DNA of 64,000 nucleotides from Streptomyces flaveolus. GTDB taxonomy: Bacteria > Actinomycetota > Actinomycetes > Streptomycetales > Streptomycetaceae. The DNA lies in NCBI RefSeq assembly GCF_000716535.1, contig NZ_JNWV01000012.1:124001-188000 (forward strand). Direction: 5' to 3'. Within the stretch, counting starts at the first letter, position 1. Every line of letters begins with the position of its first letter. The notes under the pieces were generated by a model. The model was given only the letters and a program-made list of their open reading frames with translations. It ran no database searches and was not told the DNA's origin. The translations under genes were made by a program, and so were the position numbers. Positions 1 through 8,169 of this stretch are shown here, in pieces.

Positions 1-282
1 CTGCCCGAAAGGCGCCGGGATGCACGGGTGACTGTCCCAGACGCCGACCCGCAGCCGGCCGTCCGCGAGGGCGGTGAGCCGGAGGGAGGTGGGGCCGGTG
101 CTGTGCCGGTAGGCGTTGCCGACCAGCTCGGACGTCAACAGTTCCACGGTGTCCAGGACTTCGTGTCTGTCGTGCCCGTTCAGCACGGCCCGTACGGTCA
201 TACGTGCGACGCGTGCCGCGCGGGGATCATGCGGCAGCCGAAGGGCGTACACCCAGGTGTCGGGCAGGGATACGGTGCCCAT
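1..282 (-). CDS. ATP-binding protein, HATPase_c (anti-sigma/SpoIIAB-like) fold, C-terminus cut by window edge
   Basis: Only the first 94 codons are present; the gene runs off the left end. The start is an ATG at 282 with GGAGG five bases upstream. The visible part carries the N-box of the GHKL ATPase superfamily (ELVGNAYRHS) followed by a GVWDSHP stretch that fits the G1 box Asp. Stand-alone HATPase_c proteins of about 130-150 residues are abundant in Streptomyces and usually sit next to XRE/DUF5753 regulators and DUF397 proteins, as here. By family they are RsbW/SpoIIAB-like and may act as kinases or sigma-factor antagonists, but most have no known partner. It is divergent from the XRE gene, with a shared 228-bp spacer holding a palindrome. 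Confidence 0.85.
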   Translation of the reverse strand, partial: MGTVSLPDTWVYALRLPHDPRAARVARMTVRAVLNGHDRHEVLDTVELLTSELVGNAYRHSTGPTSLRLTALADGRLRVGVWDSHPCIPAPFGQ

Positions 283-419
283 GAAAACCTCCGGTGAGAG
301 AAGGGAACGGGCTCGCTCAACTGGTCACGCCGGGCGGTGGCTCTGCCTGCGGAGCAGGTGCGCTTCCGGCTTACGAGCGCTGGGAGTTGAGGGGTACGTC
401 GTAACCGTAGGGCAGCTGG

Positions 420-454
420 TTAGATGCATCTAACGGAACTGGCTAGATGCGTCC
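420..454. promoter_or_regulatory. Perfect 14-bp palindrome plus a second half-site: candidate operator of the divergent promoter region
   Basis: TTAGATGCATCTAA at 420-433 is its own reverse complement. A second copy of one half (CTAGATGC) follows at 443-450. A possible -10 element for the regulator gene (CATACT, 454-459) lies directly behind it. The stretch is AT-rich compared with its surroundings. The likely reader is the adjacent XRE/WhiJ-like protein, but this is inference. The rest of 283-510 shows no gene. Confidence 0.5.
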
Positions 455-510
455 ATACTTCACTCTTGTGAGGGAGCGCAACGCCGCTTCGCGGCCGGGA
501 AGGAGACGTC

Positions 511-1365
511 GTGCCGCCCACCAACAGCCCTACGCTGCGGCAGCGAAGGCTGGGTGCAGAGCTGCGAAAACTCCGGGAGCGGGCGGGACTCACCGCCACA
601 GGTGCCGCCGAACTGCTCGGCGTCAACCAGTCGCGTGTCAGCATGATCGAAACCGGCCGCACGCCCATCAGTGCGGACCGGCTGCGCTCCATGGCGCACG
701 TCTACGACTGCTCGGATGAAGCGCTCATCGACGCCCTTGCCGCGATGACGGGACGACGCGCCCGTGGCTGGTGGGAGGAGTACCGCGAACACCTGCCTGC
801 CGCGCTGGTCGACCTGGCCGAACTGGAGCACCATGCCACCGCGTTGCGGGTGGCACTCATGATCCATATCCCGGCACTTCTGCAGACCACCGACCACGCC
901 CGTGCCATCTTGCAGTCGGCAGCACCGCCGATGCGGCAGTACGAGATCGAACACCGCCTCACACACCGCATGAAGCGGCAGGGCGTGCTGCACAGGACGG
1001 ATCCCCCGCCGTACACCGCGGTCATCCACGAATCGGCGCTCCACATGAACTTCGGTGGCCCGGCCGTAGCCCGGGGGCAGCTCAAGCACCTGCTCGACAT
1101 GAGCGAACTCCCGCACGTCACCGTTCGCGTCATCACCTTCGGAGCGGACGACTTCCCGACCACCGGCCAGCCCTTCGACTATGTCGAGGGCCCCGTCCCA
1201 CAGCTCGACACCGTTCAGCTGGACTCGCATCACGGCGCCTGTGAATTCATCGACGCCGAGGCTCCGCTGAACAAGTACCGGGCTGTGCTGAACCGGATGG
1301 AGTCCTGCGCGCTCGATCCCGCCGAGACGCGCGACTTCATCCATCACCGCATCCAGAACCTGTAA
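511..1365 (+). CDS. XRE-family HTH regulator with DUF5753 domain (WhiJ-like)
   Basis: A 284-residue protein starting at GTG 511 after AAGGAGA. Residues about 17-70 form a lambda-Cro-type helix-turn-helix (LRERAGLTATGAAELLGVNQ, then SRVSMIETGR). Residues about 100-275 fit the DUF5753 ligand or partner domain found in Streptomyces WhiJ-type proteins. These are DNA-binding regulators that typically pair with a DUF397 protein; in S. coelicolor, WhiJ and its relatives influence development. The downstream DUF397 gene starts 9 bp after the stop, and its ribosome-binding site overlaps the TAA, so the two are translationally coupled. Which genes it controls is not visible, though the palindrome just upstream suggests autoregulation. 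Confidence 0.9.
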   Translation: MPPTNSPTLRQRRLGAELRKLRERAGLTATGAAELLGVNQSRVSMIETGRTPISADRLRSMAHVYDCSDEALIDALAAMTGRRARGWWEEYREHLPAALVDLAELEHHATALRVALMIHIPALLQTTDHARAILQSAAPPMRQYEIEHRLTHRMKRQGVLHRTDPPPYTAVIHESALHMNFGGPAVARGQLKHLLDMSELPHVTVRVITFGADDFPTTGQPFDYVEGPVPQLDTVQLDSHHGACEFIDAEAPLNKYRAVLNRMESCALDPAETRDFIHHRIQNL

Positions 1366-1374
1366 GGAGAAACC

Positions 1375-1578
1375 ATGCCGACCCTCCACTGGCGGAAGTC
1401 CACCTACAGCTCCGACGGCTCGAACTGCGTGGAGATAGCCACCACCCCCACCACCATCCACATCCGCGACTCCAAGACCCCCACCGCCCGCCACCTCACC
1501 CTCACCCCCTCCACCTGGGCGGACTTCCTTCCCTGCCTCCGAGCGGACCAAGGCTCTGGAACTCCTCAAGTGGTTTGA
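1375..1578 (+). CDS. DUF397 domain protein
   Basis: A 67-residue protein made up almost entirely of one DUF397 domain. It opens with a W-RKS-YS-D-G-NCVE pattern, has the central IRDSK motif, and ends in the W-DF segment. The ribosome-binding site AAGGAG overlaps the stop of the preceding XRE gene, so it is cotranscribed. DUF397 proteins are small partners of XRE/DUF5753 regulators, in some systems modulating them like an antitoxin or co-regulator; the biochemical role here is not shown. The tail after residue 55 is short and unremarkable. Confidence 0.88.
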   Translation: MPTLHWRKSTYSSDGSNCVEIATTPTTIHIRDSKTPTARHLTLTPSTWADFLPCLRADQGSGTPQVV

Positions 1579-1610
1579 GACGGGCGGCTCCTCGCGTCCA
1601 CCCTGGCCGT

Positions 1611-1946
1611 ATGAAGGGACTCGCGGGATTCGGCAAGAAGCAAGACCTCGTGCTGGTCATCCGGGACTCGGACCTGGTCGCGGCCGCGCTGCGAGAGGCG
1701 TTGGACGGGGCTTCGGAAGCGGAGCGGGCGGGGCTGGAGCGGGCGGTCGCGCTCGTCGGGGCCACCGCCGGCGCCAGTGAGGGACGGCTGCGTGCCGACT
1801 GGGTCCGCGCCAGGCTGGCCGACGTCGGGTTCACCGGGGACCTCGCCTCCGTCGCCGCCGTGAAGGCACTGCGTCAGGCCGAGCCTGGTCTGAGCCTGCT
1901 GGCGGCCGTCCAGTTGCAGAAGGACGCCGTGGCCCATCGGGAGTAG
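1611..1946 (+). CDS. Small conserved-looking hypothetical protein
   Basis: A 111-residue protein whose ATG at 1611 is the more natural start. An in-frame TTG at 1575 would overlap the DUF397 gene and add an arginine-rich leader. The sequence is Ala/Leu-rich and probably all-helical (LVLVIRDSDLVAAALREAL near the N-terminus), with no membrane segment or recognised motif. I recall similar proteins in other streptomycetes but no function. It converges on matB with only four bases between the two stop codons. Confidence 0.6.
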   Translation: MKGLAGFGKKQDLVLVIRDSDLVAAALREALDGASEAERAGLERAVALVGATAGASEGRLRADWVRARLADVGFTGDLASVAAVKALRQAEPGLSLLAAVQLQKDAVAHRE

Positions 1947-1950
1947 GTGG

Positions 1951-4101
1951 TCAGCCGACCGGCGTCGCCTCCGGGATCGGGGGCCGCTCCGCCGGCGGTG
2001 CCGCCACCCCGCCCGTGCGGCGGAGTTTCTGCCAGCGCAGTCGGCCGCCGGTGAGGGCGGTGATCCAGGACTGGAGCAGGACGACGTACATCAACTGGCG
2101 GTAGAGGAGCTGCTGGAGGGGGAGGGAGAGGAGCGGGGTGAGGCGTTCGCGGTCCAGGTGGAAGGCGTACGCCGCGCAGAGCGCCTGGACGGCCAGGACC
2201 GCGCACCAGGCCAGGACCGTCTTGGCCGTCGGGCCGAAGACCAGGCCGTAGACCAGGAAGAGGTCGATCAGCGGGGCCAGGAGCGGGGCCACGACCATGA
2301 ACAGGGAGACGAGGGGCAGGCCCACTCGGCCGAAGCGGCCCGACGGGCCCCGCTCGAACAGCGCCCGGCGGTGCTTCCAGATGGCCTGCATGGTGCCGTA
2401 CGACCAGCGGTAGCGCTGGGACCACAGCTGCTGGACCGACTCGGGCGCCTCCGTCCAGGCGCGGGCCTTCTCGGCGTACACCACGCGCCAGCCGTCGCGG
2501 TGCAGGGCCATCGTGACGTCGGTGTCCTCGGCGAGCGTGTCGTCGCTCATGCCGCCGACCCGTTGCAGGGCCGAGCGGCGGAACGCCCCGACCGCACCTG
2601 GGATCGTCGGCATGCAGCGCAGGACGTCGTACATGCGGCGGTCGAGGTTGAAGCCCATCACGTACTCGATGTGCTGCCACGCGCCGATGAGCCGGTTCTT
2701 GTTGCCGACCTTGGCGTTGCCGGCGACGGCGCCGACGCGCGGGTCGGCGAAGGGCTGGACGAGTTCGCGGACGGTGGCCGGTTCGAAGACGGTGTCGCCG
2801 TCCATCATCACGACCAGCTCGTGCCGGGCGTTCGCCAGGCCCCGGTTGAGGGCGGCCGGCTTGCCCGCGTTGGCCTGGCGGATCACCCGTACGTCCGGCA
2901 GGTCCAGCGCCTCCACGATGTCGGCCGTGCCGTCCGCCGAGCCGTCGTCGATGACCAGCACTTCCACGGGGTGCTCGCTGCGCGTCAGTGAACGGACCGT
3001 GTTCTCGATGCACTTGGCCTCGTTGTACGCCGGCACCAGCACCGACACCGGCTCGGTGACCGGCTCCTCGCCCCAGCGGAAGCCGGGCCGCCGGGTGCGG
3101 CGGGCGTGCGCGCCGGACAGCAGCAGCATCAGGCCGAAGCGGGCGAAGACGAGACAGCCGACGACGGCGAGGCCGGCGACGAGGACCGTGGTGATGTCGT
3201 CGGACGCCTTCACCAGCAGGATCCAGGCCTTCCCCTTCCACAGGTCGAGGCCCGTGACCCGGGTGTCCGCGCTCGGGGCCCGCAGCGCCCCGGTGAGGGT
3301 CTGGAAGGTGTAGCCCTGCTGCTGGAGCCGGGGCAGGAGCCTGTCGAGCGCCTGGACGGTCTGGTGCCGGTCGCCGCCCGAGTCGTGCATGAGGACGACC
3401 GCGCCCCGGCCGCCGTGGGGCGTGACGTTGCGGATGATCCGCTCGACGCCCGGCTTGCGCCAGTCCTCGCTGTCGGCGTCGTCCACGACCGTGAGGTAGC
3501 CCCGGCTGCCGATGTACCGCGTGACCGGCCACGACCGGTTGTCGATCGCGTTGGCGGAGGAGGAGTACGGCGGCCGGAACAGCGAGCTGCGGATGCCGGC
3601 CGCCCCGGCGAGGGCGAGCTGGTTCTGCGACAGCTCCCAGTCGATGCGCTTCGGGGAGTGGTACGACAGGTCGGGGTGGCCGAAGGTGTGCAGGCCGACC
3701 TCGTGCCCCTCGGCGACCATGCGCCGGACCAGCTCCGGGTGGCGCGAGGTCATGGTGCCGGTGACGAAGAAGACCGCGTGCGCGTGGTGCTTCTTCAGCA
3801 CGTCGAGCACCTTCGGGGTCCAGGTCGGGTCGGGGCCGTCGTCGAAGGTGAGGACGATGCGGTGGTCGGGTATGCGCAGGCTGTCGCTACGGCCGTTGCG
3901 CGTGTCGATCACCGGACCGCCGTCCAGGATGCGCTGCGGAACCCGGTCGTTCGCCGCGGAGGGCCGGATGCGGTGGTCGGCGAGGATCTCGTTGTGCACG
4001 TAACCGCGCAGCATGAGCATCGCCAGGGTCGCCACCAGGACCAGGAGGGGGAGCAGGTAGCGCAGCGGCAGCCGGGTACGGCGGCGGGGGTGTGAAGCCA
4101 T
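1951..4101 (-). CDS. matB: MatB-like bifunctional polysaccharide deacetylase / family 2 glycosyltransferase
   Basis: A 716-residue membrane enzyme. An N-terminal membrane anchor (about 15-33) is followed by a NodB deacetylase domain with TFDDGP (85-90), the metal ligands H138 and H142 in HTFGH, RPPYS (176-180) and LMHDSGG (237-243). A second membrane segment near 303-328 leads to a processive GT2 domain with IDDGS (384-388), DGD (434-436), ED (525-526) and the Q-x-x-R-W motif QRYRW (562-566). The C-terminus has further membrane helices. This architecture matches Streptomyces MatB, reported with MatA to make a poly-N-acetylglucosamine-type polymer that promotes mycelial aggregation. matA lies 22 bp upstream on the same strand. 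Confidence 0.87.
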   Translation of the reverse strand: MASHPRRRTRLPLRYLLPLLVLVATLAMLMLRGYVHNEILADHRIRPSAANDRVPQRILDGGPVIDTRNGRSDSLRIPDHRIVLTFDDGPDPTWTPKVLDVLKKHHAHAVFFVTGTMTSRHPELVRRMVAEGHEVGLHTFGHPDLSYHSPKRIDWELSQNQLALAGAAGIRSSLFRPPYSSSANAIDNRSWPVTRYIGSRGYLTVVDDADSEDWRKPGVERIIRNVTPHGGRGAVVLMHDSGGDRHQTVQALDRLLPRLQQQGYTFQTLTGALRAPSADTRVTGLDLWKGKAWILLVKASDDITTVLVAGLAVVGCLVFARFGLMLLLSGAHARRTRRPGFRWGEEPVTEPVSVLVPAYNEAKCIENTVRSLTRSEHPVEVLVIDDGSADGTADIVEALDLPDVRVIRQANAGKPAALNRGLANARHELVVMMDGDTVFEPATVRELVQPFADPRVGAVAGNAKVGNKNRLIGAWQHIEYVMGFNLDRRMYDVLRCMPTIPGAVGAFRRSALQRVGGMSDDTLAEDTDVTMALHRDGWRVVYAEKARAWTEAPESVQQLWSQRYRWSYGTMQAIWKHRRALFERGPSGRFGRVGLPLVSLFMVVAPLLAPLIDLFLVYGLVFGPTAKTVLAWCAVLAVQALCAAYAFHLDRERLTPLLSLPLQQLLYRQLMYVVLLQSWITALTGGRLRWQKLRRTGGVAAPPAERPPIPEATPVG

Positions 4102-4123
4102 CTGAGGGTGTTCCGCCCGGTCG

Positions 4124-5548
4124 TCAGAGGGAGAGCTTGGGGTGCGGGCGCCGGGTGTGACCGGGCGGGGTGTGGGTACGGCCCGACGGGGTCGGCGTGG
4201 GGGCCGGAGCGGTGGCGGTGCCGGTGGCGGAGGGTGCCGGGGACACGGCCGTGGCCGGGGCCGACGGGGTCGGGGAAGCGGTGGTGCCGGCGTCGGTGGC
4301 GGGCGCGGAGGCGGTACCGCCGTCCGGCCCGGTGGACGCGGAGGCGTCGGCGGGCGCTCCGCTGCCCGGTACGACGGTGCCGCCCGCCTCGGCGCCGACG
4401 ACGGGTGCGGTCACCGTGCCGGCTCCCGGCGGGGTCGGAGTCGTGGAGACGCTGGGCAGCGGCGAGGTGTCCACCTTGCCGGCCGGCTTGTCCTCGTGCT
4501 GGCCCGGCACCGGCAGCCAGGGGGCGGCGGAGTTGCCGGACAGCAGGGTGGCGACGATGACGGCGGCGTACCCGGCGCAGGCGACGGCCACGGCCACGCC
4601 CAGACGGCGGAAACGGCGGCTACGGCGGCCCGACTCGTCCACGAAGACCGGCCCGTCGGAGCCACGCGGGTCCCGTACGGCCGGCTCCGCGCCCACGGCA
4701 CCGAGCCGGACGTCGTCGAGCTGGATGGTCTCGTCGTGCGGGGTGGAAGCGAGGGCGGGGGCGGGGATGGGCGCGGGGGAAGGTGCCGGGGAATCTCCGG
4801 CGCCGTCGGAGGTCTCGGAGGTCTCGGAGGGCTCCTTGGCGGCGGCGCGGTCGGCCGACTTGACGGGGGCGGCGGGCATCCCGGGTCCGGCGGGGCCAGC
4901 AGACTCAGCGGGCATCCCGGGTTCGGCGGGGCCAGCAGCCTTGCCGGCCCCTACAGGTTCCACGGACTCGCCGGGCTCGATGGGCTCCGCGGACTCGATG
5001 GGCTCTGTGGGCTCGGCCGATTCAGCGGGCCGCTCCGATTCGGCGGACGCCTCAGACCCGGCAGACGCGTCAGCTTCAGCGGGCCGCTCCGATTCGGCAG
5101 ACGCCTCGGATTCGGCGGACGCCTCAAACCCGGCAGACGCCTCGGATTCGGCGGACGCCTCAAACCCGGCAGACGCCTCAGATCCGACATGCTCAGACCC
5201 GGCAGACACCTCAGCCCCGGCCGACTGCCCACGCTCAGCAGAGTCAGAGTCGTCCGGCTCACCGGGCCCGGCAGACGCAGCCGACTCGGCATCCGTCTCG
5301 ACGGACTCCGCAGCTTCACCGGGCTCGACAGCGCCTTCGGCACCGGAGTCGGCCAGGGCCACCGTGGCCCCCGTGACCTCACCGGCGTCGCCATCGGCAT
5401 CATCGGCACCGCCGCCGGAGTCCACAGCCCCCGCGACCACACCGGCGTCCGATTTCATCCGCTCGCCGCCCCCGCCCACCGGCTCACCGCGTCCCGCGGA
5501 CGCCGGCTCTCGCCCCTCAGGTTGGGCGTCTTCAGGACACTTTTTCAC
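4124..5548 (-). CDS. matA: MatA-like single-pass membrane protein with long disordered arms
   Basis: A 474-residue protein starting at GTG 5548. An ATG at 5558 is out of frame, and an in-frame ATG at codon 31 is an alternative start. Residues 1-270 are low complexity, rich in Glu, Ala, Ser and Pro, including a duplicated 12-residue ASAESE/ASAGFE unit. One transmembrane helix lies at about 317-337 after a basic RRSRRFRR stop-transfer. The outer region 340-474 is Pro/Thr/Ser-rich and ends in a basic, His-containing tail. No enzymatic domain is visible. The assignment as MatA rests on the position directly upstream of matB and on the membrane topology. The family is thought to assist the polymer synthase. 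Confidence 0.75.
   Translation of the reverse strand: MKKCPEDAQPEGREPASAGRGEPVGGGGERMKSDAGVVAGAVDSGGGADDADGDAGEVTGATVALADSGAEGAVEPGEAAESVETDAESAASAGPGEPDDSDSAERGQSAGAEVSAGSEHVGSEASAGFEASAESEASAGFEASAESEASAESERPAEADASAGSEASAESERPAESAEPTEPIESAEPIEPGESVEPVGAGKAAGPAEPGMPAESAGPAGPGMPAAPVKSADRAAAKEPSETSETSDGAGDSPAPSPAPIPAPALASTPHDETIQLDDVRLGAVGAEPAVRDPRGSDGPVFVDESGRRSRRFRRLGVAVAVACAGYAAVIVATLLSGNSAAPWLPVPGQHEDKPAGKVDTSPLPSVSTTPTPPGAGTVTAPVVGAEAGGTVVPGSGAPADASASTGPDGGTASAPATDAGTTASPTPSAPATAVSPAPSATGTATAPAPTPTPSGRTHTPPGHTRRPHPKLSL
5100..5171. repeat. Perfect 36-bp tandem duplication inside matA
   Basis: Bases 5100-5135 are repeated exactly at 5136-5171, and a third partial copy starts at 5172. Each unit encodes twelve residues of the Ser/Glu/Ala-rich cytoplasmic arm. 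The surrounding bases contain shorter degenerate copies, so repeat number probably varies between strains. Confidence 0.9.
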
Positions 5549-5732
5549 GCGCGTTCATCCCCCCACGGGACAGTTCCGGGCGCGCTCGCGATCCCGGGCA
5601 TCCGTCGACCGAACCAGGCCCCCACCCGGTCCGAGCGCCCCCATTACCACCCTGAGCCCGGGCCAAGAATGTAACGCACGCGAAGGAGTGCTGCGCGCCG
5701 GGTCGGTACGGGCGGAGCCCCGTCACCGCCCG

Positions 5733-6689
5733 TCACTTGGCGTTCATCACGTCCTCGTCCATGGCCGGAATCCATCCGTCGACGGGCCGCCGCAGCCACC
5801 CCTCCACCCGTGCGATCTCGGCCACCGCCTGACGCAGGGCGGTCAACCCGGGATGAACCAGTCCCTTCCGCCAGACCAGGGAGACGGGCGACAGCGGGAC
5901 GGGGTCGACGAGGGGCCGTCGTACCGTCCCGGGCAGTGGCGGGAAATCCACGACGGCCAGCACCGGATTGCGGGTCTTCGCCATGATGCGGCCGAACTCC
6001 TCGTCGCCGACGGCCAGCGGGAGCGGCGGGGCGAGCCGGATGACGCGGTCCTGGAAGAGGCGCAGGGCCAGGTCGGTCCACTCCCGGGTGCGCGGGTTGC
6101 CGGCACCGGCGTACACCGTCTCACCGGCCAGCGCGGACAGCGGCACCCGTGTCGAGGCCGCCAGCGGGTGGTCCTCGGGCAGCACCACGGCCATCGGCTC
6201 GTACCGCACCGGCTGCTGTTCCAGGCCCGAGCGGAGCGCCGGGTCGAGGCCGGCGAACCGGCCGAAGGAGACGTCCAGGCGACCGGCGAGCAACTCGGCG
6301 GCCGCCCCGGTGAGGCCGCTCTCGTAGCGGGCCATCAGCTCGCAGTCGGGGGCGAGTTCGCGGGCCCGGTGCAGTACGCGGCGGCCGGTGGCCAGGCCGG
6401 GCGAGTTGAGGTCGACCAGCAGCGGGCGCGCCTGGCCGGCGGCGAACGCGGCGAGCAGGTCGTCCTGGGCGGCGAGGACCCGGCGCGCGTGCGGCAGCAG
6501 ACGCTCGCCGTCCGGGGTCAGCGTGACCTGCCGGGTGGTCCGAACGAACAGCTCGGCGCCCAGTTCCCGTTCGAGCCGCCGTACGTCCCGGCTGAGCGCC
6601 TGCTGGGCGACGTAGAGACGGGCCGCCGCCCGGGTGAAGTGCAGCTCCTCGGCGACGGCGACGAAGGAACGCAGCAGGCGGGGGTCCAT
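5733..6689 (-). CDS. LysR-family transcriptional regulator
   Basis: A 318-residue LysR-type regulator. Residues 1-60 are the winged HTH (LRSFVAVAEELHFTRAAARL, then QQALSRDVRRLE), and the remainder is a periplasmic-binding-protein-like effector domain. I chose ATG 6689 (MDPRLLRSF) because it gives the usual LysR start. An in-frame ATG at 6710 adds seven residues and is equally possible, since neither has a clear ribosome-binding site. It is divergent from the MFS transporter gene with about 100 bp between starts, the classic arrangement of a LysR regulator and its target, so it likely controls that transporter in response to an unknown small molecule. Confidence 0.92.
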   Translation of the reverse strand: MDPRLLRSFVAVAEELHFTRAAARLYVAQQALSRDVRRLERELGAELFVRTTRQVTLTPDGERLLPHARRVLAAQDDLLAAFAAGQARPLLVDLNSPGLATGRRVLHRARELAPDCELMARYESGLTGAAAELLAGRLDVSFGRFAGLDPALRSGLEQQPVRYEPMAVVLPEDHPLAASTRVPLSALAGETVYAGAGNPRTREWTDLALRLFQDRVIRLAPPLPLAVGDEEFGRIMAKTRNPVLAVVDFPPLPGTVRRPLVDPVPLSPVSLVWRKGLVHPGLTALRQAVAEIARVEGWLRRPVDGWIPAMDEDVMNAK

Positions 6690-6794
6690 GTGGGCGGCGG
6701 AGGCGGGCATGCCGGCGAATTTACAACGTGGGCGCGTGAATCGGGACGCAGAAGGTGTTGGACCCGGTGATCCGCTCCGGGTGACTGTGGGGCC

Positions 6795-8102
6795 ATGCCC
6801 CAAGAGACGGTCCAAGACGCCCAGGACGGCAAAATAGGCAGCGAGAGACGACAACGCGGTGCATATCGCCGCTTGTTCCGTCTCCCCGGCACCCGCGCCT
6901 TCACCACCGGCAACCTCCTCGCCCGCCTGCCGATGGGCATGTTCAGCGTGAGCGCGGTCGTGATGATCGCCGGGTCCCGTGGCTCGTACGCCCTCGCCGG
7001 TGCCGTCACCGCGGTGGGGCTCGCGGCGACCGCGCTGGCCGGGCCCTGGCTCGCCCGGCTGGTCGACCGGCACGGGCAGGCCCGGGTCGCGCTGCCGGCC
7101 ACGGTCGTGTCCGTGCTGGGCAGCCTCGCGCTGCTGCTGTGCGTCCGCTACGACGCCCCGGACTGGACCCTGTTCGCCGCCTACGCCGGCACGGCGGCCA
7201 CCCCCAACATCGGCGGCCTGTCCCGCGCCCGCTGGGCCCATCTGCTGCGGGACGAGCCCGCCGCGCTGCACACCGCGAACGCGTTCGAGCAGGCCGCGGA
7301 CGAGCTGTGCTTCATGCTCGGGCCGGTGCTCGCGTCCTTCCTGACCGGCACCTTCTTCCCGGAGGCGGGCACGCTCACCGGGGCGGCGCTGCTGCTCGCC
7401 GGCATGCTGCTGTTCCTCACCCAGCGGGCGACCGAGCCGCCGCCGGTGCCGCGCTCGCAGGGGCCCTCGCCGCTGCGCAGCCCGGGCATCCCGCCGCTGC
7501 TGGTGTGCTTCACCGCGACCGGCGCGGTGTTCGGCTCCATGGAGGTCGTCACGATCGCCTACGCCGACGCGCAGGGGCACCGCGCGGCGGCCGGTGCCGT
7601 GCTCGCGCTCCAGGCGGCGGGCTCGTGCGCGGCGGGGCTGGTGTACGGGGCGCGGAAGCCGGCGGGGGTGCGCTTCTCCTGGTGTCTGGCGGCCATGGCC
7701 GGGCTCATGACCCTGCCGTGGCTCGCGGCCGCCACCCGCTCCCTCCCTGTGCTGGCGGCGGCCCTGCTGGTGGCGGGGATGGCGACGGCGCCGACCATGG
7801 TGACGGCCATGACGGTGGTGCAGCGGCGCACCCCGGCGGACCGGCTCAATGAGGGGATGAGCCTGATGGTGACGGGCTTGCTCACCGGTATCGCGTGCGG
7901 CTCGGCGACGGGCGGCTGGGCGGCGGAACACCTCTCCCCCACCACCGCGTACGCCGCACCACTGGCCGCCGCCACCCTCGCCCTGGGGCTGGCCGCGCTC
8001 ACCGGCGCCGACCGGGTACGGGAGCGCCCCGGAGGGGCGCGACCAGCCACGACGCACCCGCAGCCGGGAGCAGACCCGCGCCCGCGGGGCGCCACCCCAT
8101 GA
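6795..8102 (+). CDS. MFS transporter
   Basis: A 435-residue major facilitator superfamily protein with about twelve hydrophobic helices. There is a basic loop (LVDRHGQAR) between helices 2 and 3, where the MFS motif A lies. The centre holds a cytoplasmic loop around residues 215-235. It probably exports a small molecule, since this fold is common among drug and metabolite exporters, but the substrate cannot be read. The last 25-30 residues (from about RERPGGARP) are not membrane sequence and are encoded by a dispersed Streptomyces intergenic repeat, so the reading frame has probably run into repeat DNA. The divergent LysR gene is its likely regulator. Confidence 0.9.
   Translation: MPQETVQDAQDGKIGSERRQRGAYRRLFRLPGTRAFTTGNLLARLPMGMFSVSAVVMIAGSRGSYALAGAVTAVGLAATALAGPWLARLVDRHGQARVALPATVVSVLGSLALLLCVRYDAPDWTLFAAYAGTAATPNIGGLSRARWAHLLRDEPAALHTANAFEQAADELCFMLGPVLASFLTGTFFPEAGTLTGAALLLAGMLLFLTQRATEPPPVPRSQGPSPLRSPGIPPLLVCFTATGAVFGSMEVVTIAYADAQGHRAAAGAVLALQAAGSCAAGLVYGARKPAGVRFSWCLAAMAGLMTLPWLAAATRSLPVLAAALLVAGMATAPTMVTAMTVVQRRTPADRLNEGMSLMVTGLLTGIACGSATGGWAAEHLSPTTAYAAPLAAATLALGLAALTGADRVRERPGGARPATTHPQPGADPRPRGATP
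8024..8066. repeat. Copy of a dispersed Streptomyces intergenic element, read through by the MFS gene
   Basis: A short hairpin (GCGCCCC at 8024-8030, GGGGCGC at 8034-8040) is followed by GACCAGCCACGACGCACCCG and more. I recall this combination as one of the commonest intergenic sequences of streptomycetes. Here it lies inside the 3' end of the transporter gene. Confidence 0.5.
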
Positions 8103-8106
8103 CAAA

Positions 8107-8133
8107 GGCCCCGCCGCTAGGAGCGACGGGGCC
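8107..8133. terminator. Bidirectional hairpin terminator between MFS gene and ssrA
   Basis: Twelve-base arms GGCCCCGCCGCT and AGCGACGGGGCC pair with one mismatch around a three-base loop, 4 bp after the MFS stop. It can serve both the rightward MFS transcript and the leftward ssrA transcript. Confidence 0.7.
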
Positions 8134-8169
8134 TCTGCCCACATGGGGTCGACCCCCTAAGGGGCCTCG

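Noticed and set aside
4170..6770. 866-residue plus-strand frame over matA and the LysR gene
   Set aside because: Antisense to two well-supported genes; low-complexity Ser/Ala/Pro sequence without a domain.
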